A DNA stretch of 64,000 nt from Miniphocaeibacter halophilus (GTDB lineage: Bacteria; Bacillota; Clostridia; Tissierellales; Peptoniphilaceae). Below, piece after piece: positions 19,301 through 28,361 of this stretch. Under the pieces are notes generated by a model that did not search any database, was not told the origin of the DNA, and saw nothing but the letters and a program-made list of their open reading frames with translations. Every line of letters begins with the position of its first letter. Within the stretch, counting starts at the first letter, position 1. Location: the NCBI RefSeq assembly GCF_016458825.1, contig NZ_CP066744.1, positions 1,919,868 through 1,983,867 of the forward strand, given 5' to 3'. The position numbers and the translations under genes are program-made.

Positions 19301-19857
19301 ATAAAATAATAAATGATGAAGTAGAGTTTTTAACTGCACAAAAGGAAGACCTATTAAATTCTAAAGATGATATAGAAAATATTATTAAAAATTTAGATAT
19401 AGATATGAAAAAAATGTTTGCTAAAAGTTTTGAAGAAATTAATATAAAATTTAATGATATTTTTCATATCCTATTTGATGGTGGACATGCAAGTTTAGAA
19501 ATACAGGATAATGATATTTTAAATGGTGGAATTGATATAGTAGCAGAGCCGCCTGGAAAAAAATTACAGAATCTATCTTTATTATCAGGTGGGGAAAGAG
19601 CTTTAACTGCTGTAGCGTTATTATTTGCGATTTTTGAAACCAGTCCATCACCTTTTTGTATTCTCGATGAAATTGATGCAGCTTTAGATGAGGCTAATAT
19701 TTCAAGATATACTAAATATTTAAAATCATTTACAGACACTACTCAATTTATAATGATTTCACATAGAAAGACGACAATGGAAATAGCAGATATTCTTTAT
19801 GGTGTAAGTATGGAAGAAGAGGGAGTAAGTAAAGTTATATCTTTAGAAATTGAATAG
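16342..19857 (+). CDS. smc: Chromosome segregation protein SMC
   Basis: 1171-residue condensin ATPase that compacts and segregates the chromosome with ScpA and ScpB. Walker A GPNGSGKSNISDAIRW is near residue 31, with a long coiled coil to about 500. The hinge covers about 510-660 (LGTLAELINVEEKYSIAINN at its start) and a second coiled coil follows. The signature LSGGERALTAVALLFAIFE begins near residue 1080, then the Walker B region CILDEIDAALDEAN. The start is TTG behind GAGGTG. scpA and scpB are about 9 kb downstream. Confidence 0.97.
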   Translation: MKLQSIEIQGFKSFKDKIKLQFNKPICAIVGPNGSGKSNISDAIRWVLGEQSVKSLRGSKMEDVIFSGTNKYKPLNFAQVSLNFDNIEKWIPVEYSEVNITRRVFRTGESEYYINKKPCRLKDIREIFMDTGIGKEGYSIIGQGRIDEILSSKSEDRRFIFEEASGISKYKYKKEESLKKLDKTISNLGRIEDILNQKVDQRDYLKEQSDKAKIGLELTNEIKLLDLYFNKLEIEKSEIEISKNIKETSSLKEDINKNKNTIESLNEEINLLEKEVDLLKEKYESLQLEYSKLEKNINDINLQVKLNEEKIKYEDSEIIRLKEEEKYLLEKENTLKIKIEKNIKQQKELEESIKEISKKIEDYNIEKNTFSKKLEENKEILKKLEEDKEIYTEKLKNIEVEQRTEENIENTNREKIKNNELIRDKLLKEIEALKDSNNLKRNELKDVDSSIDNLISNIKELEEEINNLNSAIEEKNNKKSDTSIQIKDLTREFLFYKNIIENYEGYNRQVSTFFKKIKNSKLNLLPLGTLAELINVEEKYSIAINNVLSGTLQNIVVDTENDAKVLIDFLKKEKIGRLTFLPLNKIKGRNPIPKFNDDKILSIASEIIECDDKYKSLINYFLGKTILVTNIDDAIIISKKYKQFRVVSLDGDIFNSWGSVIGGYSNKKKTINIINRKKNLDIINSKLEELKREYSLLENEITQLQKKLIIKKNLYNEKNKNLEKFFEEKKIKEKNIEEIKTQIFIKENSLNEIENSIKEFYSKSKDLKNIINVDEIKEELEKIKDNYNVVEEKIIQTNSKINYLDLEIIKEDSKLEAFKRDLGINDNNRSELKNELEDTDNRIRTISNNIVELTSNLKNRKEKLKVDNYNLDEVNNKAKLLEEIIPTEKSNYELQLKLFLDKKDEVNDLKNISSKLEYNLDIINNKIENLNNNKNKILSIILEEYNVFLEKFTLVYNIDNKSKSDLKKSKTKLKELGYFSTDSIEEYKIINDEVEFLTAQKEDLLNSKDDIENIIKNLDIDMKKMFAKSFEEINIKFNDIFHILFDGGHASLEIQDNDILNGGIDIVAEPPGKKLQNLSLLSGGERALTAVALLFAIFETSPSPFCILDEIDAALDEANISRYTKYLKSFTDTTQFIMISHRKTTMEIADILYGVSMEEEGVSKVISLEIE

Positions 19858-19865
19858 GAGGAAAT

Positions 19866-20975
19866 ATGTTTAAAAATTTTTTTGATAAATTTAAAAATAA
19901 AGACGATGAGGAAAATAAAGAAATTGAAGAAATCGAGGAAAAAGAAGAAAATAAAGAAGGGGATATTAATTTAGAAGAGAAAAACCATGATTTGTCTTCT
20001 GAAAAAGAAGAAGAATTAATTGAAGAAACAAATCAAGAAGAAGAAATTACAGAGGAGAAAGAAAGCTTTTTCAGTAAGTTAAAAAAAGGATTAACTAAAA
20101 CTCGTGACAATATTTCTAATAAAATAGATACGATTTTAGCAAGTTATCAAAAAGTAGATGAGGATTTATTTGAAGAAATTGAAGAAACTTTAATTTCAGC
20201 AGATGTTGGGGTAGATTCTACTATGCAAATAATAGATGAACTAACAGAAAGAGTTAAGTTAGAAAGAATAAAAGATCCTCAAGAAGTAAAAAGTATTTTA
20301 ATATCAATTATGAAACAAAAATTAGCTGAAGCAGTACCAAATAATAATCTTGACACTTCAAAAAGTCCAACGATTATACTAGTAGTTGGAGTAAATGGAG
20401 TTGGAAAAACTACAACTATAGGAAAAATGGCTGCCAAATTAAAACAACAGGGTAAAAAAGTAATGTTAGTTGCAGCTGATACATTTAGAGCAGCAGCTAT
20501 TGAACAATTAACCGAATGGGCAAATAGGGCTGGTGTGGATATTATTTCTCATAAAGAAGGAGCAGATCCTGCTTCTGTAGTTTTTGATGGAATAGCTTCT
20601 GCTAAGTCAAAGAATGTAGATGTCTTAATTTGTGATACTGCAGGTAGATTGCACAATAAAAAGAATTTAATGAATGAGCTTAATAAAATACATCGTGTTG
20701 TTGAAAGGGAGTATCCTGAAGCTTATAAAGAAACTTTATTAGTAGTAGATGGTACTACAGGTCAAAATGCAATTTTTCAAGCAAAAGAATTTAAAGAAGT
20801 TGCTGAATTAACAGGTGTAGTAATTACTAAACTAGATGGAACAGCAAAGGGAGGAGTAGTATTTCCTTTAGAAATTGAATTAGGTTTACCAGTAAAATTA
20901 ATTGGAGTAGGAGAACAAATAGATAATTTAATGGAATTTGATTCAGATAATTTCGTAGATGCAATATTTAATTAA
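19866..20975 (+). CDS. ftsY: Signal recognition particle receptor FtsY
   Basis: SRP receptor GTPase that delivers ribosome-nascent chains to the translocon. A very acidic N-terminal region (about residues 12-66) precedes the NG domain. GVNGVGKTTTIGKMAAKLKQ is near residue 174, AADTFRAAAIEQL near residue 202, DTAGR near residue 256 and TKLDGTAKGG near residue 318. Length 369. AGGAGG precedes the ATG, 8 bases after smc. The ffh/ylxM genes that often follow ftsY are not here. Confidence 0.97.
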   Translation: MFKNFFDKFKNKDDEENKEIEEIEEKEENKEGDINLEEKNHDLSSEKEEELIEETNQEEEITEEKESFFSKLKKGLTKTRDNISNKIDTILASYQKVDEDLFEEIEETLISADVGVDSTMQIIDELTERVKLERIKDPQEVKSILISIMKQKLAEAVPNNNLDTSKSPTIILVVGVNGVGKTTTIGKMAAKLKQQGKKVMLVAADTFRAAAIEQLTEWANRAGVDIISHKEGADPASVVFDGIASAKSKNVDVLICDTAGRLHNKKNLMNELNKIHRVVEREYPEAYKETLLVVDGTTGQNAIFQAKEFKEVAELTGVVITKLDGTAKGGVVFPLEIELGLPVKLIGVGEQIDNLMEFDSDNFVDAIFN

Positions 20976-20990
20976 TAATTATTCGTTTAT

Positions 20991-21019
20991 TTGAAAATAT
21001 ACAAGTTTTTTGTTAAAAT
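20991..21019 (+). promoter_or_regulatory. Sigma-A promoter for the Asp23-family gene
   Basis: TTGAAA at 20991-20996, a 17-base spacer and TAAAAT at 21014-21019, with the gene's ATG 20 bases further. The promoter occupies the only upstream in-frame start (TTG at 20991), which argues against that longer start. Confidence 0.6.
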
Positions 21020-21038
21020 TATACAACGGGGGTACGTT

Positions 21039-21383
21039 ATGCTTAATAAAAATAAATTTAAAAATGGTTCTGTAAAAATATCTAATGATATTGTAAATAA
21101 AATTGCAGGAACCTCTGCTTTAGAGGTTGAAGGTGTTTCTGCTCTAATTGGAACTATGGGTGAAAAAATAACTAATCCAAAAAAAGGAGTAATGAAAGCT
21201 ACTGAAGTTGAAATTGGAAGAGACTATGTTATAGTTAGCATAAATTTAGTTTTAGATTCTGAATCTAAAATACCAGAGACAACAAAATCAGTTCAAAATA
21301 AAGTTAAAAGTGATATTGAAAATATGACAGGTTTAAGTGTAAGCCAGGTTAATATTAATGTAGTAGGAATAGATTATAATTAG
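21039..21383 (+). CDS. Asp23/Gls24-family envelope stress protein (YqhY-like)
   Basis: 114 residues with the Asp23 fold signatures IVNKIAGTSALEVEGVSAL near residue 15 and GVMKATEVEIGRDYVIVSIN in the middle. Its position just upstream of nusB matches yqhY of Bacillus, an Asp23 protein linked to control of fatty-acid synthesis. The ATG at 21039 is preferred over a TTG at 20991 because of the ACGGGGGT ribosome site and the promoter in between. A terminator follows immediately. Confidence 0.85.
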   Translation: MLNKNKFKNGSVKISNDIVNKIAGTSALEVEGVSALIGTMGEKITNPKKGVMKATEVEIGRDYVIVSINLVLDSESKIPETTKSVQNKVKSDIENMTGLSVSQVNINVVGIDYN

Positions 21384-21389
21384 AAAATA

Positions 21390-21422
21390 CCCTCTTTAAA
21401 AAAAGTTAAAGAGGGAATTTTT
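21390..21422 (+). terminator. Rho-independent terminator between Asp23-family gene and nusB
   Basis: CCCTCTTTA pairs with TAAAGAGGG and is followed by a short T-run. The hairpin ends only 4 bases before the nusB ribosome site, so it may act as an attenuator for the downstream operon as well as a terminator. Confidence 0.7.
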
Positions 21423-21435
21423 GTGTGGAGGAATT

Positions 21436-21843
21436 TTGAGTAGAAAATCAGCAAGAGAATGGATTGTAAAATATATATTTCAAGCAACAATTAATGAAGA
21501 GTATAACAATGAAAATTTTGAGAAATTTTGTGAAAATTTTGAAATAAATAGTAATGAAAAGGAATTTATAGAATTTTCAATTAATTCCATTTTTGAAAAT
21601 TTAAATATAATAGATGAAAATATTGAAATAAATCTTATTGGTTGGGAATTTAATAGATTATCTAGCATTGACAAATCTATTTTGCGAGTAGCAACTAATG
21701 AAATTTTATTCAATGAAAATATTCCAAATAAAGTATCAATTAATGAAGCTGTAGAAATAGCAAAAAGATATTCTTCAGATGATGCCTACAGATTTATTAA
21801 TGGAGTTTTAGGATCAATATCAAGAAAGAGTTTAGCAGAATGA
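21436..21843 (+). CDS. nusB: Transcription antitermination factor NusB
   Basis: NusB with NusE (S10) forms the boxA-binding antitermination complex for rRNA operons. The N terminus [15 protein letters not shown] and the C-terminal [27 protein letters not shown] are typical. The TTG at 21436 gives the usual MSRK start and follows GGAGGA, although the spacing is short. An upstream TTG at 21421 lies in the terminator tail. Product 135 residues. It is the first gene of an 18-gene string and overlaps xseA by 4 bases (ATGA). Confidence 0.93.
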   Translation: MSRKSAREWIVKYIFQATINEEYNNENFEKFCENFEINSNEKEFIEFSINSIFENLNIIDENIEINLIGWEFNRLSSIDKSILRVATNEILFNENIPNKVSINEAVEIAKRYSSDDAYRFINGVLGSISRKSLAE

Positions 21844-23177
21844 CAAAAGCAATAAAAATAAAGGAATTGAGTAAATATATTAATTCTTTAGTAAAGCGTG
21901 ATCCAATTTTAGCGAATTTACACGTAGAGGGAGAGGTTTCTAACTTTAAAATATCATCAGGTAATGTTTATTTTGTTTTAAAAGATGAAGCTGCAGCCTT
22001 AAGATGTATTATTTTTAAGAATATGGGATTAGCAAAAACCATATCTATTAAAGATGGTATGAAAGTTATAGCTAGAGGATCACTTACAACATATGATTAT
22101 GGTAGTTATTATCAATTATTAGTAAAAGAAATTGTATCCGATGGAATAGGGGATATATATCAACAATTTGAAATTTTAAAAAATAAATTAGCTAAGGAAG
22201 GACTGTTTTCACTAGACCATAAAGTAAGCATTCCTAGTATGCCGAATTCCATTGGAGTGATAACATCTCCAACAGGGGCAGCAGTTAGGGATATTATAAA
22301 TACCATAAGAAGAAGATTTCCAATAGCAAATATTTATATTTACCCTTCTAAAGTCCAGGGAAATGATGCACCTGAAAGTTTAATTAAAGGGTTGAAATTT
22401 TTTGATAAATCTAAATTAGTTGACACTATTATAATAGGTAGAGGTGGAGGATCCTTTGAAGATTTAAATAGTTTTAATGATGAAACTTTACTTTATGAAA
22501 TTCATAATACTAAAACTCCGGTAATATCAGCAGTAGGTCACGAAATTGATAATATGTTATCGGATTACGTTGCAGATCTTAGAGCTGCCACTCCAACAGC
22601 AGCTGCAGAATTAGCAACTCCTGAAATTAATGACTTAAAGAATGATTTAAATAAGTCGATAAATTTATTGAATAAATATTTTTATAATTATTTTATTGAA
22701 GAGAAAAAAGTTTTAGATTTTTACTTTAAAGAAATTAATTATTATAATCCTAAAGAGAGAATTTTAAATTTAAAAAGAGAGTTAATATATATAAAAGAAA
22801 AACTTGAAAAAAATAATTTGAATTATTTTACTTCTGAAAAAAATAAAATAAATAGTATATATTTAAAAATTAAGAATTTTAATCCTATTAACAAAATAAA
22901 AAAGGAAAGAGAAAAACTTAAAGTTTTAAATAAATTATTGACTATGAATATGAATAATTTACTTTCTAAAGAAAAATTTAAAATTGATAGTTTTAAAATC
23001 AAATTAGATAATTTTGATTCAAATAAGGTTTTAAAGTATGGCTATGCTAAAATCTATTTAAATAAAAAGCCAATAGGGAGCATAGAAGATGTTAACATTG
23101 ATGATAAAGTTGAGATTTGCTTTCACAATGGAGTAGCAGGAGCTTTAATAGAAAATAAGGAGAATAAGTTTGAGTAA
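21840..23177 (+). CDS. xseA: Exodeoxyribonuclease VII large subunit
   Basis: Large subunit of exonuclease VII, which degrades single-stranded DNA from both ends. An N-terminal OB fold ([20 protein letters not shown], near residue 21) is followed by [20 protein letters not shown] near residue 137 and [17 protein letters not shown] near residue 198. A long helical C-terminal domain follows. Length 445 is normal. Starts inside the nusB stop and overlaps xseB. Confidence 0.96.
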   Translation: MTKAIKIKELSKYINSLVKRDPILANLHVEGEVSNFKISSGNVYFVLKDEAAALRCIIFKNMGLAKTISIKDGMKVIARGSLTTYDYGSYYQLLVKEIVSDGIGDIYQQFEILKNKLAKEGLFSLDHKVSIPSMPNSIGVITSPTGAAVRDIINTIRRRFPIANIYIYPSKVQGNDAPESLIKGLKFFDKSKLVDTIIIGRGGGSFEDLNSFNDETLLYEIHNTKTPVISAVGHEIDNMLSDYVADLRAATPTAAAELATPEINDLKNDLNKSINLLNKYFYNYFIEEKKVLDFYFKEINYYNPKERILNLKRELIYIKEKLEKNNLNYFTSEKNKINSIYLKIKNFNPINKIKKEREKLKVLNKLLTMNMNNLLSKEKFKIDSFKIKLDNFDSNKVLKYGYAKIYLNKKPIGSIEDVNIDDKVEICFHNGVAGALIENKENKFE

Positions 23178-23403
23178 TAATTTTAGTGAATATGAAAAAG
23201 GAATTGAAAGATTAAATGAAATTTTAGAAAAAATGGAAAACGGAGATATTTCTTTAGAAGAGAATGTTTTGTTATATGAAGAGGGAATTAAGCTTCATAC
23301 TAAATTATCTAAAATTTTAGAAAGAGAAGAAGGTAAAATTAGAATTATTTCCGAGAATAATATTGAAGAGATAGATGAGATGAATTTTTTAAATGAAGAA
23401 TAA
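23170..23403 (+). CDS. xseB: Exodeoxyribonuclease VII small subunit
   Basis: 77 residues with the family signature FSEYEKGIERLNEILEKMEN and SLEENVLLYEEGIKL. Binds XseA to form exonuclease VII. Start TTG with AAGGAG 6-8 bases upstream inside xseA. The last 11 bases overlap ispA. Confidence 0.94.
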   Translation: MSNNFSEYEKGIERLNEILEKMENGDISLEENVLLYEEGIKLHTKLSKILEREEGKIRIISENNIEEIDEMNFLNEE

Positions 23404-24238
23404 TAATTTTGTAAAAGATTTAAGATTCAGACAAGAAATAATTAATCAGAAACTAAGTATGATTTTTGTTGACAATGACATATTATCTAAAGCTTCAAAA
23501 TATGCAATTATAAATGGTGGTAAAAGATTAAGGCCAATCCTACTTATTGAATTTGCTAAACTTTTTTCTAAGGTAAATAACTATATTTATGATTTCGCAC
23601 TAGCTTTAGAATTAATACATAATTATTCTTTAGTCCATGATGATTTACCATCTATGGACAATGATGATTATAGAAGGGGAAATTTAACTGTACACAAAAA
23701 ATTTGGTGAAGATATAGCCATCCTTGTAGGAGATAATTTACTTAATTCATCATATGAAATTTTATTTAATCTTATTTCACAGGAAGAAAATAAGGACAAT
23801 ATTATTGAAGCAAGTAAGTATTTGGCAAATAAAGCAGGAAAAAATGGCATGATAGAAGGTCAAATTTTAGATATATCGAATGATTTTACAAACTCGGAAG
23901 AAATTTTAAACATGTATAATAAAAAAACCTGTGCTCTAATAATGGCAGCGTGTAAATGTGGTGCGATTTTAGGTAATGGAAATAATAAAGAAGTTAAATT
24001 AGCAGAAGAGTTTGGCCATGCATTAGGATTATCCTTTCAAATTCAAGATGATATTCTAGATTATGAAGAGGATAAAAAAATAGGTAAAGTAACATTTGCT
24101 AACTATACGTCAAAAGAGAATGCAGAAAAAGTATTGGTAGAGTATTCCAATAAAGCAATTAATATTTTAAATGAATTTAAAGAAGATACTAGTTTTCTTA
24201 ATGATTTAGTAAAATATTTAATAAATAGGACTATTTAG
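23393..24238 (+). CDS. ispA: Geranyl/farnesyl diphosphate synthase (IspA family)
   Basis: Trans-prenyl transferase condensing DMAPP/GPP with IPP. The first Asp-rich motif HDDLPSMDNDDYRRG is near residue 83, and the second, FQIQDDILDYEEDKKIGK, is near residue 215. GGKRLRP near residue 42 binds IPP. The 281 residues and a bulky region before the first motif fit farnesyl-type enzymes. The start overlaps xseB. The MEP-pathway gene dxs, often next in this cluster, is absent, though ispH is 10 kb downstream. Confidence 0.93.
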   Translation: MKNNNFVKDLRFRQEIINQKLSMIFVDNDILSKASKYAIINGGKRLRPILLIEFAKLFSKVNNYIYDFALALELIHNYSLVHDDLPSMDNDDYRRGNLTVHKKFGEDIAILVGDNLLNSSYEILFNLISQEENKDNIIEASKYLANKAGKNGMIEGQILDISNDFTNSEEILNMYNKKTCALIMAACKCGAILGNGNNKEVKLAEEFGHALGLSFQIQDDILDYEEDKKIGKVTFANYTSKENAEKVLVEYSNKAINILNEFKEDTSFLNDLVKYLINRTI

Positions 24239-24240
24239 TT

Positions 24241-25053
24241 ATGGAAGAAAAAAGAGTAGATATTCTTTTAACGGAATTAGGATACTCAAAATCTCGAACA
24301 TATTCTAAAGAATTAATTAAACAAAAAAGAGTTTATCTTAATAATAAATTAGTTACCAAGCCTTCAACCTTAGCTAATAAAGATAATATAAAAGTTATTG
24401 CAGGAAAGGATTATGTTTCAAGAGGTGCCTACAAACTAATTAAAGCCTTAGAAATTTTTAATATTGAGGTTAATAATAAAATATGTTTGGATATAGGTTC
24501 TTCAACAGGTGGATTTACACAAGTATTATTAGAATATGGTGCAAAAAAAATATATGCATTAGATGTAGGAACAAGTCAATTAGATAAGAGTATAAAAGAT
24601 AATCCAAAAGTTATTTCTCTAGAGAACACCAATATAAAAAATATAGATACAGATGTATTCTATAAATATAATTTAGAAATTATAACCATAGATATTTCAT
24701 TTATATCGATTAAGAAAATACTTTTTATATTGGAAGAAATAGTACATGATTTTACGAATATTATTATTCTTATAAAACCACAATTTGAAGGTAATAGTAC
24801 ATTGTTAAAAAAGGGAATTGTTAATAAAAAGTTTCATTATAATATTCTTAGAGATATTATCGATTATATTAATAAGAATGGTTTCATAGTTATGAATTTA
24901 AGCTTTTCGCCTATTCTGGGAAAAGAAGGAAATGTTGAGTATTTAGCACATTTAGTAAAGGGAAAACAGAAAAAAATATTTCCAAAAGATATTATAGTAG
25001 AAACTATTGAATCAGCATTTGATAAAAGGAGAAGAAATGAAGAAATATACTAG
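24241..25053 (+). CDS. tlyA: TlyA-family rRNA 2'-O-methyltransferase
   Basis: TlyA methylates rRNA at 2'-O of cytidines and its loss gives capreomycin resistance in mycobacteria. An S4 RNA-binding domain covers residues 1-62 (VDILLTELGYSKSRTYSKEL). It is followed by a FtsJ-like methyltransferase with SRGAYKL, CLDIGSSTGGFTQVLLEYGA (SAM site, near residue 82) and LIKPQFEG near residue 178. Length 270 is normal. argR starts inside its 3' end. Confidence 0.93.
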   Translation: MEEKRVDILLTELGYSKSRTYSKELIKQKRVYLNNKLVTKPSTLANKDNIKVIAGKDYVSRGAYKLIKALEIFNIEVNNKICLDIGSSTGGFTQVLLEYGAKKIYALDVGTSQLDKSIKDNPKVISLENTNIKNIDTDVFYKYNLEIITIDISFISIKKILFILEEIVHDFTNIIILIKPQFEGNSTLLKKGIVNKKFHYNILRDIIDYINKNGFIVMNLSFSPILGKEGNVEYLAHLVKGKQKKIFPKDIIVETIESAFDKRRRNEEIY

Positions 25054-25489
25054 ACAAAGACTGATTTTAGATTTAATTCAAGATAATGAAATTCATACAC
25101 AGGAAGAATTGTCAGATCTTTTGGAAAAAAGTGGAGTTAGGGCAACACAGGCTACTATTTCTAGAGACATTAAAGAATTAAGAATTTCTAAAGTACAAAC
25201 AAGAGATGGTGAATATCATTATGCAATAATTGATACAGTCCATGATTCTTTAAATGAACGTTTGGATAAAATATTTAAATCTGCAGTTTTAACTGTAAAA
25301 CACAATAATGATATGGTTATTGTTAAAACTATTTCTCATACTGCAACTGTATGTGCAACATCTATTACAAATGCAAAAATAGATAATATAAGTGGAATAA
25401 TTGCAGGAAATGATACAATATTTATTGCAGTTGAAGATAAGGACAAGTTGGATATTACGGTTAATGATATTAAATCAATTATAAGGTAG
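25037..25489 (+). CDS. argR: ArgR-family arginine repressor
   Basis: The N-terminal winged helix (RQRLILDLIQDNEIHTQEEL, then RATQATISRDIKELRISKV) binds ARG boxes. The C-terminal oligomerisation domain contains IAGNDTIFIAVEDKD near residue 125. The Arg-binding GDDT motif reads GNDT here, so ligand response may differ. The ATG at 25037 follows AAGGAG directly; an earlier in-frame ATG at 25007 lacks one. 150 residues. No arginine gene is in the window. In this cluster position ArgR/AhrC is usual (before recN). Confidence 0.92.
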   Translation: MKKYTRQRLILDLIQDNEIHTQEELSDLLEKSGVRATQATISRDIKELRISKVQTRDGEYHYAIIDTVHDSLNERLDKIFKSAVLTVKHNNDMVIVKTISHTATVCATSITNAKIDNISGIIAGNDTIFIAVEDKDKLDITVNDIKSIIR

Positions 25490-25493
25490 AATT

Positions 25494-27200
25494 ATGCTTT
25501 CAGAATTATACATAGAAAATTTTATTATTATAAAAAAACTTAATATAGAATTTTCCAATAGATTCAATGTAATTACAGGAGAAACCGGTTCTGGAAAATC
25601 GATATTGGTTAATTCTCTACAGTTATTACTCGGAGGAAGATTTCAAAAAAGCTTCTTCGGGAAATATGGAAATAAATCCATAGTAGAAGGTAAATTTTTA
25701 GTATATGATGTTAATAAGTTAAAAGAATTTCAAGACGCAGGTTACATTTTAGATGATAGTGAACTTATTATTACCAGAGAATTACATTCAAGTGGAAAGA
25801 CATCCAATAGGATTAACGGTAGAAATATTAGTCTAGCTTTATTAAAGGAGCTAATGGATGGACTTATGGACATTCATAGCCAAAATGAAAATCAAACTCT
25901 TTTAAAAAAGGAAAATTATTTAAATTTAATAGATTCCTTTAATCCAGATGTAATCAATAAAGAACTAATAAAAATTGAAAAAATTTTAAAGGAAAAAGAC
26001 AACTTATTAAAAGAAATTAAGGGCTTGGAATTTTCACCTCAAGAATTAGATAGAGAAAAAGATATACTACAATATCAATTATCTGAACTTGAAGAGTTAG
26101 ATTTAGAAAATATAAATGAAGAAGAAATTTTATCTGAATATACATTACTAAGTAATGTTGAGGAAATAATAAATGATTTAAATAGCTTTTCAAATTTATT
26201 TAGTTCTGAAGATTATAATAGTTTAGATGTTTTTACTATGCTTGGTAAAAGTAAGGAATTATTAGGCGATGTTAAAGATAAGGATAAAAACATTGAACCT
26301 TATTATGAGGAGATAAATAATATATACTTTCAATTAGAAGATATAGTTTCAGATATAAGCAGATATGCAAGTAATTTATATATTGATGATGAAAAGTTAG
26401 CTATACTTAATAGTAATATAGAAACTTTAACAAACTTAAAAAGAAAATATGGAGCAAGCATAGACGAATTAATTGTTTTTAGAAATAATATCTATAACAG
26501 AATAAATAAGCTTAATAATATTGAAGATAATTTAGAATATTTAAAAAAACAATTAGATGAAAACAATAAAGCCTTAAATAAGGTAGCCACTGTTTTAACA
26601 AGTGAAAGAAAGAAAATTGCTCAAAAGTTAGAAAAAGAAATTCTTTTTAATATTAAAGATTTAAATATGCCAAATGCAAAATTCAAAATTGAATTTTTGG
26701 AATTAGAAAATGTTGGCAATTTAGGAAAAGATAAGGCGGATTTTTTAATTTCTACTAATGTAGGACAAGATATTACATCTTTGACAAAAATAGCTTCAGG
26801 TGGAGAGTTATCCAGGATAATGTTGGGTTTTAAAACTGCATTAGCTGATGTAGATAATGTGGAAACTTTGATTTTTGATGAGATAGACTCCGGTATTAGT
26901 GGAAGGACAGCACAACTAGTTGGAGAAAAATTAATAGATATATCTAACTATAGACAGATTATTGTAATATCTCATCTGCCTCAAATTGCATCTTTAGCAG
27001 ATAATCATCTATTAATAGATAAAGAGGAATTAGATGATAATACTATTTCAAAAATATACAGTATAGAAAACAAAGATAGAATAAATGAAATAGCAAGGTT
27101 AATTGGTGGCGTAAATATAACTGATACAACAATTAAACAAGCAAAAGAAATGATAGATCAAGGTATGAATTTACTTTTATCTAAAAGGAGTAAAAAATGA
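25494..27200 (+). CDS. recN: DNA repair protein RecN
   Basis: SMC-like ATPase acting early in double-strand-break repair. The N-terminal Walker A is GETGSGKSILVNSLQLLLGG near residue 31, with IHSQNENQTLL near residue 123. A coiled-coil middle precedes the C-terminal ASGGELSRIMLGFKTALADV (signature) and LIFDEIDSGISG (Walker B). Length 568 is normal. The nudix gene starts inside its stop. spoIVB and spo0A, which follow recN in spore-formers, are not here. Confidence 0.96.
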   Translation: MLSELYIENFIIIKKLNIEFSNRFNVITGETGSGKSILVNSLQLLLGGRFQKSFFGKYGNKSIVEGKFLVYDVNKLKEFQDAGYILDDSELIITRELHSSGKTSNRINGRNISLALLKELMDGLMDIHSQNENQTLLKKENYLNLIDSFNPDVINKELIKIEKILKEKDNLLKEIKGLEFSPQELDREKDILQYQLSELEELDLENINEEEILSEYTLLSNVEEIINDLNSFSNLFSSEDYNSLDVFTMLGKSKELLGDVKDKDKNIEPYYEEINNIYFQLEDIVSDISRYASNLYIDDEKLAILNSNIETLTNLKRKYGASIDELIVFRNNIYNRINKLNNIEDNLEYLKKQLDENNKALNKVATVLTSERKKIAQKLEKEILFNIKDLNMPNAKFKIEFLELENVGNLGKDKADFLISTNVGQDITSLTKIASGGELSRIMLGFKTALADVDNVETLIFDEIDSGISGRTAQLVGEKLIDISNYRQIIVISHLPQIASLADNHLLIDKEELDDNTISKIYSIENKDRINEIARLIGGVNITDTTIKQAKEMIDQGMNLLLSKRSKK

Positions 27201-27736
27201 CTTATGAAGAAAACACTATAAAAAGTGAAATGGTATATGAAGGAAGAATATTGAATTTAAGAATCGATACAGTTGAATTACCAAATAGAAAATATTCGAA
27301 AAGAGAAATAGTTGAGCATAATAATGCTGTGGCGATAATTGCTATTAAAGATAATAGAATTTTTTTCATAAAACAATATAGAAAAGCTGTTAATAAGGTC
27401 TTACTTGAAATTCCAGCTGGTCTTATTGATGCAAATGAATCTCCAAGAGAAGCTGCTTTAAGAGAATTACAAGAGGAAATAGGTTATAGTGCAAATAAAC
27501 TGGAATTTTTATTTGATGGTTATTCTTCTCCAGGGTTTACAGATGAAAAAACATCTTATTTTTTAGCCCAAGATCTTTTTGAAAGTAAATTAGAGGCTGA
27601 TGATGATGAATATTTGGAAGTTTTGGATTTTGATATTGATGAAGCTTTAAGAATGATAGATGATGGAGAAATAGAAGATAGTAAGACAATAACAGGAATT
27701 TTATATGTTTATAGAAAGTTAATGACAAATGATTAA
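27197..27736 (+). CDS. nudF: Nudix hydrolase, ADP-ribose pyrophosphatase type
   Basis: The Nudix box G-x5-E-x7-REUxEE is present (GLIDANESPREAALRELQEE, near residue 75). SSPGFTDEKTSYFLAQDL downstream is typical of ADP-ribose pyrophosphatases that split ADP-ribose to AMP and ribose-5-phosphate. 179 residues. It overlaps recN by 4 bases and the M50 gene by 8. The exact substrate is inferred from the family. Confidence 0.87.
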   Translation: MTYEENTIKSEMVYEGRILNLRIDTVELPNRKYSKREIVEHNNAVAIIAIKDNRIFFIKQYRKAVNKVLLEIPAGLIDANESPREAALRELQEEIGYSANKLEFLFDGYSSPGFTDEKTSYFLAQDLFESKLEADDDEYLEVLDFDIDEALRMIDDGEIEDSKTITGILYVYRKLMTND

Positions 27737-28361
27737 TAATGTAAAAATAATTGATACTTTGGCAATGGCAGTTGCTCTTTTAACTGCCTTAGTCTTACAT
27801 GAGAATGCCCATGGAATAATGGCTTATTTTATGGGGGATGATACAGCTAAAAACAATGGTAGACTATCATTAAATCCATTAAAGCATCTATCTTTAATTG
27901 GAACATTATCTTTGTTTATATTTAAATTCGGATGGGCAAAGCCGGTACCAATTAATCCCTATAAATTCAAGAATAAAAGATTAGGTAATTTTTTAGTTTC
28001 AATAGCGGGAATTATGACTAATTTAATTTTAGCAATTATTTTTATTATTGTTTTTGGATTTATTAAAAATATGGATGTAACAAATTTATTTTCATTTTTC
28101 TTAATTCAGTTAATATCATACTTAATTTTATATAATGTATATTTAGCAATTTTTAATTTAATACCTATTCCTCCATTAGATGGTTCAAAAATTATTTATA
28201 GTTTTTTACCGGAAAAAATTGTTTATAAAATATCTTCCATGGAACAATATTTAAATATAATTTTAATTATATTGATTTTTTCAGGAGCAATTCCAAAAAT
28301 TATAAGTACAGCAGCTTCGAGTTTGTTAAGTTTTTTATTTAATTTATTAAGGGTGTTTTAA
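27729..28361 (+). CDS. Site-2 protease family (M50) membrane metalloprotease
   Basis: The zinc motif HENAH (HExxH form) sits in LVLHENAHGIMAYFMGDDTA near residue 23. The third-ligand region NLIPIPPLDGSKI is near residue 140. About five hydrophobic segments in 210 residues match the short YwhC-like group of intramembrane proteases, which lack a PDZ domain. The natural substrate is unknown. Overlaps the nudix gene and scpA. Confidence 0.88.
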   Translation: MINNVKIIDTLAMAVALLTALVLHENAHGIMAYFMGDDTAKNNGRLSLNPLKHLSLIGTLSLFIFKFGWAKPVPINPYKFKNKRLGNFLVSIAGIMTNLILAIIFIIVFGFIKNMDVTNLFSFFLIQLISYLILYNVYLAIFNLIPIPPLDGSKIIYSFLPEKIVYKISSMEQYLNIILIILIFSGAIPKIISTAASSLLSFLFNLLRVF

